Positions 57,700 through 64,000 of a stretch of 64,000 nucleotides of DNA are shown here, in pieces. The DNA lies in the NCBI RefSeq assembly GCF_000974445.1, contig NZ_BBOJ01000012.1, forward strand, positions 124,001 to 188,000, in the 5' to 3' direction. Each line of letters starts with the position of its first letter. The stretch's first letter is position 1. Under the pieces are notes generated by a model that was given only the letters and a program-made list of their open reading frames with translations, was not told where the DNA came from and ran no database searches. Made by a program: the position numbers and the translations under genes. This DNA comes from Lentzea aerocolonigenes. GTDB lineage: Bacteria; Actinomycetota; Actinomycetes; Mycobacteriales; Pseudonocardiaceae.

Positions 57700-58986
57700 T
57701 CAGAGGTGGGGGTAGAGGGGGTTGTTCTTGGCCAGCAACGCGACACGGGCGGACAGGTCCGCCTCGGCCGTCTCGTCGAACGACGGCTTCAAAGCCGCCG
57801 CGATGATCTCGGCGACCTCGGCGAAGTCCTCGGCGCCGAAGCCGCGGGCGGCCAGCGCGGGCGTGCCGACGCGCAGGCCGGAGGTCACCATCGGCGGGCG
57901 CGGGTCGAACGGAACGGCGTTGCGGTTGACCGTGATCCCGATGCGGTGCAACCGGTCCTCGGCCTGCTTGCCGTCCAAAGAGGACTCGACCAGGTCGACC
58001 AGGACGAGATGCACGTCGGTGCCGCCGGAGAGCACCTTCACCCCGGCCTCGGCGCAGTCGGGCCGGGTGAGGCGTTCGGCCAGGATCGCGGCGCCGTCGA
58101 GCACGCGCTGCTGGCGCTCGCGGAACTCCTCGCTCGCCGCGACCTTGAACGCCACCGCCTTGGCCGCGATGACGTGTTGCAACGGCCCGCCCTGCTGGCC
58201 GGGGAACACCGTGGAGTCGACCTTCTTCGCGAGCTCCTGCCTGCAGAAGATCACTCCACCCCTGGGACCGCCGAGCGTCTTGTGCGTGGTGGTGGTGACG
58301 ATGTCCGCGTGCGGGATCGGGCTGGGATGCAGACCCGCCGCCACCAGGCCCGCGAAGTGCGCCATGTCCACCATCAGCTTGGCGCCTGCGGCGTCGGCGA
58401 TGCGGCGGAACTCGGCGAAGTCGAGCTGCCGCGGGTAGGCGGACCAGCCCGCGATGATCAGCTTCGGGCGCGACTCCAGTGCCAGCCGCTCGACCTCGGC
58501 CATGTCGACCCGGCCGGTCTCGCGGTCGACGTGGTAGGCCACGACGTTGTAGAGCCGGCCGGAGAAGTTGATCCGCATGCCGTGCGTCAGGTGACCGCCG
58601 TGCGCGAGGTCCAGGCCCATGATCGTGTCGCCGGGCTGGAGCACCGCCGCCATCGCCGCGGCGTTGGCCTGCGCGCCCGAGTGCGGCTGCACGTTCGCGT
58701 GCTCGGCGCCGAACAGGGCCTTCACCCGCTCGATCGCGAGCGTCTCGATCACGTCGACGTGCTCGCACCCGCCGTAGTACCGGCGTCCCGGGTAGCCCTC
58801 GGCGTACTTGTTCGTGAGCACCGAGCCCTGCGCCTGCAGCACGCCGACCGGCGCGAAGTTCTCCGACGCGATCATCTCGAGCGTCGACTGCTGGCGGTGG
58901 AGCTCGGCGCGGATCTCGGCGGCGACCTCGGGGTCGAGCTCGTCGAGGTGCACGTCCAGGACTGAGGTGGAAGCGGAGAGTGACAA
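57700..58986 (-). CDS. glyA: Serine hydroxymethyltransferase
   Basis: A 428-residue PLP enzyme. Seen are MIASENFAPVGVLQAQG, GCEHVDVIETLAIER, the HSGAQANAAAM stretch and TTTTHKTLGGPRGG, whose Lys binds PLP. It interconverts glycine and serine with methylene-THF, so it consumes glycine and the C1 unit from sarcosine. The TTG at 58986 is preferred because AAGGG lies 8 bases upstream and gives normal length; an ATG at 59034 would start within the upstream regulatory box. It heads the eight-gene betaine operon. Confidence 0.93.
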   Translation of the reverse strand: MSLSASTSVLDVHLDELDPEVAAEIRAELHRQQSTLEMIASENFAPVGVLQAQGSVLTNKYAEGYPGRRYYGGCEHVDVIETLAIERVKALFGAEHANVQPHSGAQANAAAMAAVLQPGDTIMGLDLAHGGHLTHGMRINFSGRLYNVVAYHVDRETGRVDMAEVERLALESRPKLIIAGWSAYPRQLDFAEFRRIADAAGAKLMVDMAHFAGLVAAGLHPSPIPHADIVTTTTHKTLGGPRGGVIFCRQELAKKVDSTVFPGQQGGPLQHVIAAKAVAFKVAASEEFRERQQRVLDGAAILAERLTRPDCAEAGVKVLSGGTDVHLVLVDLVESSLDGKQAEDRLHRIGITVNRNAVPFDPRPPMVTSGLRVGTPALAARGFGAEDFAEVAEIIAAALKPSFDETAEADLSARVALLAKNNPLYPHL

Positions 58987-59007
58987 CGGCCGACCCTTCC
59001 GAGCGAG

Positions 59008-59024
59008 TTCCGTAATACGCAACG
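59008..59024. promoter_or_regulatory. TTCCGTAATACGCAACG box upstream of glyA
   Basis: This 17-bp sequence occurs identically at 60082-60098 before the ferredoxin operon. Its core CGTA-A-TACG is an inverted repeat with TTNCGTA/TACGNAA arms. A degenerate second site (TTCGCATTATGCAA) follows at about 59028-59041. It is the likely binding site of the IclR protein encoded between the two operons. Confidence 0.7.
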
Positions 59025-59198
59025 TTGTTCGCATTATGCAACTGCGGCGCGCATCACCGTGAGGCTCGCCCAGGCCGTTGTCAAGCCCCTGTCGCACGGA
59101 CGGAGGCATCCGGAACTACGACGTTCCGGGTGGTCACAGCCCTGAAACGCGAACGAGCCCCCGGCGTTCACCGGGGGCTCGTCGCGGGTGGAGATCCC

Positions 59199-59978
59199 CT
59201 AGACCGGGTGCCCCATGCGGACGGAGAGGTCGCGCGACGCCACCCGCAGCTCCTCGACGATCTCGGGCATGCGCTTCTGCGAGAACCGGTAGGCCGGCCC
59301 GGCGGCGCTGATCGCCGCCACGACGTGACCGTGCGAGCCGAACACCGGGACCGCGACGGCGTGCAGCCCCGCCTCCAGCTCCTCCATGCACGTCGCGAAC
59401 CCGTCCAGCGCCGTGCGCCGCAGGACCGTCCGCAGCTGGACCGGGTCGGTGATCGTGCGCGGGGCGCAGGACTCCAGGCCACCGGACAGCAGGCGTTCCT
59501 GCTCGTCGCGCGGTGCCGCGGCCAGCAGGACCTTGCCGCTCGACGTGGCGTGCAGCGGCGTGCGCTGACCGACCCAGTTCTGCGCCGCGACCGCTGAGCT
59601 CCCGCGCGCCTGGCTCACGTTGAGCGCGACGTCGCCGTCGAGGACCGCGATGTTGACCGTCTCGCCCAGCCGGTCCGCGAGCTCCGACACGACCGGTCCG
59701 CCCACCCGGACGTAGTCGAGCTGCCCCGTCACGGCACCGGCGAACCGGAGCATGCCGAGACCGATGCGGAAGGGGCCGCGTTCGCCGTCCTGCTCCACCA
59801 GTTCCCTGGCCTGAAGTGTGTGAACGAGTCTGGACGCGGAGGACTTGTGCACGCCGAGCTCGGCGGCGATCTCGGTGATCCCCGCTTCCCCGTTGCGGGC
59901 CAGCAGCTCCAGAACGGCCACCGCCCGATCGACCGATTGCACCAGCGCCGGGTCGCGCGCCTCCTCGTTGTTGCTCAT
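59199..59978 (-). CDS. IclR-family regulator of the betaine catabolic cluster
   Basis: A 259-residue regulator. The winged helix (10-70) contains ITEIAAELGVHKSSASRLVHTL; the effector domain (80-250) has IGLGMLRFAGAV and TPLHATSSGKVLLAAA. The ATG at 59978 was chosen over an in-frame upstream start by similarity of the first residues to IclR proteins. It lies between the glyA operon and the ferredoxin operon, both carrying the same box, so it probably controls both. Half-sites (ACGCAACGG, GGCGCAACC) also precede its own start. Confidence 0.92.
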   Translation of the reverse strand: MSNNEEARDPALVQSVDRAVAVLELLARNGEAGITEIAAELGVHKSSASRLVHTLQARELVEQDGERGPFRIGLGMLRFAGAVTGQLDYVRVGGPVVSELADRLGETVNIAVLDGDVALNVSQARGSSAVAAQNWVGQRTPLHATSSGKVLLAAAPRDEQERLLSGGLESCAPRTITDPVQLRTVLRRTALDGFATCMEELEAGLHAVAVPVFGSHGHVVAAISAAGPAYRFSQKRMPEIVEELRVASRDLSVRMGHPV

Positions 59979-60081
59979 GACGCAACGGTAACCGATTGGC
60001 GCAACCACCTTGATCAGCCGAAACGGTGCTTGACGCGGTTGACCGCCTGGGTCATTCTGCTGTTGCGTATCGCACACCGTG

Positions 60082-60098
60082 TTCCGTAATACGCAACG
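60082..60098. promoter_or_regulatory. TTCCGTAATACGCAACG box upstream of the ferredoxin operon
   Basis: Exact second copy of the 17-bp box found before glyA (59008-59024), 12 bp before the ferredoxin ATG at 60110. It lies close to the likely transcription start, where an IclR protein could repress or activate. Confidence 0.7.
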
Positions 60099-60109
60099 GA
60101 GGGTTCGAG

Positions 60110-60430
60110 ATGATCACCGCTGGTGCCGTGGACGACCTGCCCGTGGGCGAGTCCGTGCGCGTTTCAACCCCGGACGGAGCGATCGCCGTCTTCAACGCGG
60201 ACGGCGAGTTCTACGCCATCGACGACACCTGCAGTCACCAGGACGCGTCGCTGTCCGAGGGCTGGCTGGAGGGGTGCTTCGTCGAGTGCCCGCTGCACGC
60301 GGCGAGCTTCGACCTGCGCACCGGCGTCCCGACGTGCCTGCCGGCCAAGAAGGCGGTGCGCACGTACCCGGTCGTGGTGCAGGACGGCGTGATCCACGTC
60401 GACACCCGAAGCCGCGAGGCCGTCGCGTGA
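60110..60430 (+). CDS. Rieske-type [2Fe-2S] ferredoxin
   Basis: A 106-residue soluble Rieske ferredoxin. The ligands are in TCSHQDASLSEG (C-x-H) and ECPLHAASFDL (C-x2-H). It carries electrons from the reductase encoded next to the Rieske oxygenase of the cluster. The ATG at 60110 follows GGAGGG. The GTG of the next gene overlaps its stop (GTGA). It is separated from the oxygenase gene by 7 kb but shares the regulatory box of that operon. Confidence 0.92.
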   Translation: MITAGAVDDLPVGESVRVSTPDGAIAVFNADGEFYAIDDTCSHQDASLSEGWLEGCFVECPLHAASFDLRTGVPTCLPAKKAVRTYPVVVQDGVIHVDTRSREAVA

Positions 60431-61575
60431 GGACGATCGCCGTCGTCGGCGCGTCGCTGGCGGGCCTGCGTTCCGTGCAGGAGCTGCGCACCCAGGGCTT
60501 CGACGGACGCGTCGTGGTGATCGGCGAAGAGGTGCACGCACCGTACGACCGGCCACCGCTGTCGAAGGCGTTCCTCGCGGGCACCCTGCCCGCGGAGGAG
60601 CTGACACTGGCCGACGAGGACTTCGGCGCCGAGTGGAGACTGGGGGTCCGCGCCGACCGGGTCGACCCCCACGCGGGCGAGATCCACCTCTCCACCGGCG
60701 AGGTCGTGCGCGCGGACGGCCTCGTGATCGCCACCGGCGGCCGGCCCCGCACGTTGCCCGGCACCGAGGCCCTGGCCGGCGTCCACACCTTGCGCACCCT
60801 CGACGACGCCGTCGCGTTGCGAGCGGATCTGCAGCCGGGTTCCCGAGTTGTCGTGGTCGGTGCGGGCTGGATCGGCGCCGAGGTCGCCTCCACGTGCCGC
60901 TCGCTCGGCCTCGACGTGACGGTCGTGGAAGCCGCACCGGTGCCCATGGCCCGCGCGCTCGGACCGGTGCTGGGTTCGTTGTGCGCGGACCTGCACGCGG
61001 ACCACGGAGTCGACCTGCGCCTCGGCGTCGGCGTCGAGTCCTATCTGGGCAACGGCACGCGGGTGACCGGTGTCGTGCTGCGCGACGGCTCCCGCCTCCC
61101 CGCCGACGTGGTCGTCGCGGGCATCGGCATGGAACCCGCGACAGACTGGCTGCACGGCTCGGGCCTCGCGCTCGACCACGGAGTGCTGTGCGACCACGGC
61201 TGCGTCACCGGGATCCCGTCGGTGGTCGCCGTCGGAGACGTCGCCCGCTACCGCACCCCCGACGGCACCCACGTCCGGCACGAGCACTGGACGAACGCCT
61301 CGGAACAGCCCGTCGTGGCTGTCCGCAACCTGCTCGCCGGCACCACGCTCGACACGTTCAGGCCCTCCGGGTACGTCTGGTCCGACCAGTACGGCGTCCG
61401 GTTGCAGCTCGCGGGTGAGACGACGGGTGCGGACGAGGTCGCCGTGATCGACGGTTCGCCCGACGATCGCAAGTTCGTCGCGGAGTTCCGCCGGGCGGGG
61501 CTGCCCGTCGGTGTGCTCGCGATGAACAACCCGAAGCTGTTCGGGCGGATGCGTCGTCAGCTCGCGGTCGTCTGA
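60427..61575 (+). CDS. FAD-dependent ferredoxin reductase
   Basis: A 382-residue flavoprotein of the putidaredoxin-reductase type. FAD motif: AVVGASLAGLRSVQELR; NAD motif: VVVVGAGWIGAEVASTCRSLG; second FAD motif: VVAVGDVARYRTPDG. The PYDRPPLSK signature follows the first motif. It reduces the adjacent Rieske ferredoxin with NAD(P)H and thus drives the oxygenase. It converges on the SDR gene, ending 1 bp from it. Confidence 0.93.
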   Translation: MRTIAVVGASLAGLRSVQELRTQGFDGRVVVIGEEVHAPYDRPPLSKAFLAGTLPAEELTLADEDFGAEWRLGVRADRVDPHAGEIHLSTGEVVRADGLVIATGGRPRTLPGTEALAGVHTLRTLDDAVALRADLQPGSRVVVVGAGWIGAEVASTCRSLGLDVTVVEAAPVPMARALGPVLGSLCADLHADHGVDLRLGVGVESYLGNGTRVTGVVLRDGSRLPADVVVAGIGMEPATDWLHGSGLALDHGVLCDHGCVTGIPSVVAVGDVARYRTPDGTHVRHEHWTNASEQPVVAVRNLLAGTTLDTFRPSGYVWSDQYGVRLQLAGETTGADEVAVIDGSPDDRKFVAEFRRAGLPVGVLAMNNPKLFGRMRRQLAVV

Positions 61576-61576
61576 G

Positions 61577-62341
61577 TCAGAAGGCTTCCAGCAAAGCGGC
61601 CGCCCGCTTCTCCAGGTGCGGCCGCACCTCGTCACCGGTGAAGATCCACGGCGATCGGCGCTCCACCCCGGCCACCACCATCTCCCCCACCGCGTCGATG
61701 CCCGGTCCGCCGGCCAGAAACGCCGCCACAGCCGGCACGAGCTCGTCCCTCAACGCGACCCCTTCTTCCAACGACCGGGTGTGAGCGACGATGCCCGTGT
61801 CCACCGGCCCCGGACACAGCACGCTCACCCCGATGCCGTGCTTCGCCACGTTGAGCCGCAACGACTCCGACAGCCCGACCACCGCGAACTTCGCCGTCGC
61901 GTACAGCAGGTTCGGGTCGGACACGAGCCCGGCGACCGAAGCGGTGTTCACGACGTAACCCGCCCGGCGTTCGATCATGCGCGGCAGGAACGTCTGGATC
62001 CCGTTGATCACGCCGGTCAGGTTCACGGCGAGCGCCACGTCCCACTTGGCGTAGGTGAGCTCCTCGACGGCCGAGTGCGGCACGATCCCCGCGTTGTTGA
62101 ACAGCAGGTCCACCGGCCCCAGCGTCCGTTCAACCGAGTCGGCGGCCGCGGCGAACGCGTCGCGGTCCCGAACGTCCAGCCGGAACGTCTCCACGGGCGC
62201 CAGTTCTCCGGCCGCGCGGGCCAGCGCGGGCTCGTCCACGTCGGCCAGCGCGAGCTTCACGCCCCGCTTGCCCAGCGCCCGTGCGATTCCCAGACCGATA
62301 CCCCTCGCGCCGCCGGTGATGAACGCGACCGAACCCCTCAT
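61577..62341 (-). CDS. Short-chain dehydrogenase/reductase
   Basis: A 254-residue SDR with ITGGARGIGLGIARAL, NNAGIV, the catalytic Ser in NTASVAG and YATAKFA (Tyr-x3-Lys). The ATG at 62341 follows a GAGGTGG site. It diverges from an MFS gene with direct and inverted repeats between them. Substrate unknown; alcohol or ketone dehydrogenation. Confidence 0.92.
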   Translation of the reverse strand: MRGSVAFITGGARGIGLGIARALGKRGVKLALADVDEPALARAAGELAPVETFRLDVRDRDAFAAAADSVERTLGPVDLLFNNAGIVPHSAVEELTYAKWDVALAVNLTGVINGIQTFLPRMIERRAGYVVNTASVAGLVSDPNLLYATAKFAVVGLSESLRLNVAKHGIGVSVLCPGPVDTGIVAHTRSLEEGVALRDELVPAVAAFLAGGPGIDAVGEMVVAGVERRSPWIFTGDEVRPHLEKRAAALLEAF

Positions 62342-62350
62342 GAGACCACC

Positions 62351-62388
62351 TCTGTGTTGATCTGCCATCTCTATGTTGACGAACACAG
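62351..62388. promoter_or_regulatory. Repeat-bearing divergent promoter between SDR and MFS genes
   Basis: The direct repeat TCTRTGTTGA lies at 62351-62360 and 62370-62379 (19-bp pitch), and CTGTGTT (62352-62358) is inverted as AACACAG (62382-62388). The downstream TetR gene of the MFS operon may bind here. Assignment is by position. Confidence 0.45.
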
Positions 62389-62401
62389 TAGCCTGCTCAG
62401 C

Positions 62402-63637
62402 ATGGAGATGACACTCAGCGAGGTGCTGTCCACCGGTGGCCGCGCGACGCTCGGGGTGTTCGTGGGCCTCCAGGTCCTGGACAGCGTCGACAACGTGATG
62501 TTCGTGGTCTTCGCCCCGGAGATCCGCGAGTCGCTCGGCCTCAGCACCGCGGCCGTCGGTGTCGTCGGCGCCCTCGCGGGCGTGATGGTCGCGCTCGCCG
62601 CGCTGCCGCTCGGCCTGCTGGGAGACCGGCGCCGCCGCACGACGATCGCCGGCGTCGCCACGCTCGTGTGGGCTGCCGCGGCCGCCGTGCTCGGGCTGGT
62701 CCAGAACGTCTGGCAGGCGGCCGCGGTCAGGGTCGTCGCGGGCATCGGGAAGGCCAACGAGGGCCCGATCCAGGCGTCACTGCTGGTCGACGCCTATCCC
62801 CCGGCCGGACGCGGACGGGTGCTGGGCCTGCACCGCGGCGGCCAGCCGTTGGGCATCGTCACCGGACCGCTGCTGGCGGCCGCGTTCGCGGCGTTCATCC
62901 CCGAGGAGCACGAGCCGTGGCGCTGGGCGTTCGCGTTCCTGGCCGTGCCGGCGCTGCTGCTCGGGCTGGCCGCGTTCCGCCTTCCCGAACCGGTTCGCGC
63001 GCACGCCTCACCACGAGGTGCGTTCGCACGCCTGGCGAAGATCCCTGCTCTCGTGCGGGTGATGGTCGCGCTCGGCACGTTCGGCATGTGCGTGACCACG
63101 GTGCCGATCTACCTCAACGTCGTGCTGGAGGACGACCTCGGGCAGGGTGCGGCGGCCCGCGGTGTGATCACCTCCGTCTGCGCGGTCGGCGGCCTGGCCG
63201 GTGCCGCGCTCGGCGGAGCGTTGAGCGATCGACTGTTCCGGCGCAGCCCCAAGGCGTGCGTGCACCTGGCGGCGGTCGCGCTGACGTTGCTGGGCATCGG
63301 GTTCGCGGTGCAGGCGCACGCGCCGGACGTCACCACGTACGTCGTGATCGGGATCGTCACCCAGGGCATGACCTTCGCCGGCGTCATCGCGCTGAGCCTG
63401 GTGGTGGCCTCGGTGACGCCGGAGGAGATCCGCGCGACCGCCTTCGCCCTCGTCGGCGTGTCCGTGGCGCTCGTCGGCGGGCTCGGCGGCGCGCTGCTGA
63501 CCGGTGCGGCGGAACAGCTCTGGGGTGTGCGAACCGCGATCACGGTGGTCGCACCGGCCGCGTCGGCGACCGCGGGACTCGTGCTGATCTTCGCCGCGCG
63601 GCACGTGCTCCGCGACATCGCACGGGTCGTACGATGA
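62402..63637 (+). CDS. MFS transporter
   Basis: A 411-residue transporter with twelve membrane segments. The loop 2/3 signature LGDRRRRTTIAG and motif GLHRGGQPLGIVTGP are typical MFS features. It may export or import an organic acid or drug. The ATG at 62402 (a second ATG 6 bases later is possible) is in the divergent region with the SDR gene. The stop overlaps the TetR start (ATGA), so both are co-translated. Confidence 0.9.
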   Translation: MEMTLSEVLSTGGRATLGVFVGLQVLDSVDNVMFVVFAPEIRESLGLSTAAVGVVGALAGVMVALAALPLGLLGDRRRRTTIAGVATLVWAAAAAVLGLVQNVWQAAAVRVVAGIGKANEGPIQASLLVDAYPPAGRGRVLGLHRGGQPLGIVTGPLLAAAFAAFIPEEHEPWRWAFAFLAVPALLLGLAAFRLPEPVRAHASPRGAFARLAKIPALVRVMVALGTFGMCVTTVPIYLNVVLEDDLGQGAAARGVITSVCAVGGLAGAALGGALSDRLFRRSPKACVHLAAVALTLLGIGFAVQAHAPDVTTYVVIGIVTQGMTFAGVIALSLVVASVTPEEIRATAFALVGVSVALVGGLGGALLTGAAEQLWGVRTAITVVAPAASATAGLVLIFAARHVLRDIARVVR

Positions 63638-64000
63638 TCGCCGTGAACTCACCGGGACAGCGCCGGATCGACGAGATCGGCGACGAGAGCCGCCGCCGCA
63701 TCCTGGACGCCGCCGAGGAGCTCTTCGCCGAACGCGGGTTCGACCGGACGTCCTTTGTGGACATCGCGAAGCGGTCGGGCATCAGCCGCGGCTCGATCCC
63801 GTGGCACTTCAAGAACAAGGACGGCCTCGTGATGGCCGTGGTCGAGCGCGCCGTCGAACGGATCTGGCCCGCCGAGCGCTACGAGTCCGTCCCGTCGCTG
63901 CGCGAGGTGTTCGCGGAGACCGCGGAGCTCCTGCGCAGCGGCAACTCGGCGCTGGTGTTCATGATCCTGGTCGAGGCGCTCGGCGAACGCGGAGTCGTGC
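63634..64000 (+). CDS. TetR-family regulator, 5' part (runs off window)
   Basis: The first 122 codons are present. The HTH (residues 18-65) contains RRRILDAAEELFAERGFDRTS and DIAKRSGISRGSIPWHFKNKDGL, a TetR signature. It overlaps the MFS stop (ATGA) and probably controls the MFS/SDR divergent promoter. The ligand domain continues beyond 64000. Confidence 0.9.
   Translation, partial: MIAVNSPGQRRIDEIGDESRRRILDAAEELFAERGFDRTSFVDIAKRSGISRGSIPWHFKNKDGLVMAVVERAVERIWPAERYESVPSLREVFAETAELLRSGNSALVFMILVEALGERGVV

Noticed and set aside
1..64000. CRISPR arrays, tRNA/rRNA genes, transposons, prophage
   Set aside because: No regular short repeats with spacers, no cloverleaf-like anticodon arms, no transposase or integrase motifs, and no phage structural genes were seen while reading both strands. 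A dedicated scan (tRNAscan, CRISPR finder) was not possible.

Overview
The window is about 70% GC, densely coded and rich in GTG starts and 4-base stop/start overlaps. It encodes a mycothiol-type formaldehyde dehydrogenase, a SigK/RskA/DipZ/fasciclin locus, streptogrisin-like proteases and a DesA3-type desaturase pair. This points to a high-GC actinomycete, most likely Pseudonocardiales (Lentzea/Saccharothrix-like); that assignment is inference, since no rRNA is present. No tRNA, rRNA, CRISPR array, transposase or phage gene was seen.

Layout. (1) 1-8.1 kb: a desaturase and its ferredoxin reductase diverge from a PucR regulator; then a small [2Fe-2S] protein, a CPBP protease/histidine kinase/response regulator operon, a MerR/TipA regulator with a textbook 19-bp-spacer promoter, and a TerC transporter behind a yybP-ykoY-type manganese riboswitch. 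(2) 8.1-15.6 kb: an IclR-controlled catabolic operon (amidohydrolase, CaiB/BaiF CoA transferase, citrate-synthase-like lyase, intradiol dioxygenase, MDR dehydrogenase), then a divergent SDR/TetR pair. The operon's substrate is unknown and it is the least explained system here. (3) 15.6-34.6 kb: gene remnants, a secreted S1 protease, an unusual Ala/Lys/Gln-rich secreted protein, three two-component systems, a Na+/H+ antiporter, the SigK regulon with three matching promoters, membrane proteins and a mirror-symmetric M28 peptidase. (4) 34.7-41.4 kb: an HTH protein, a second large S1 protease, and an ArsR-phosphatase fusion whose palindrome core recurs before an MFS exporter.

(5) 41.4-61.6 kb: a nearly complete glycine-betaine-to-C1 catabolic block. 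Two minus-strand operons run glyA-mscR-MBL-dimethylglycine dehydrogenase-(oxidase fragment)-Rieske oxygenase-BCCT transporter-FdhF/YdeP and soxB-soxD-soxA-soxG-purU. A plus-strand Rieske ferredoxin and reductase lie at the far end. Inferred flow: BCCT imports betaine; the oxygenase, ferredoxin and reductase demethylate it to dimethylglycine; the DMGDH gives sarcosine; SoxBDAG gives glycine; GlyA gives serine. Formaldehyde is oxidised by MscR, C1-folate is drained by PurU to formate, and the FdhF/YdeP enzyme may dispose of formate. GntR and IclR regulators sit at the control points, and one 17-bp box is shared by the glyA and ferredoxin promoters. (6) 61.6-64 kb: a divergent SDR and MFS/TetR unit, cut by the window end.
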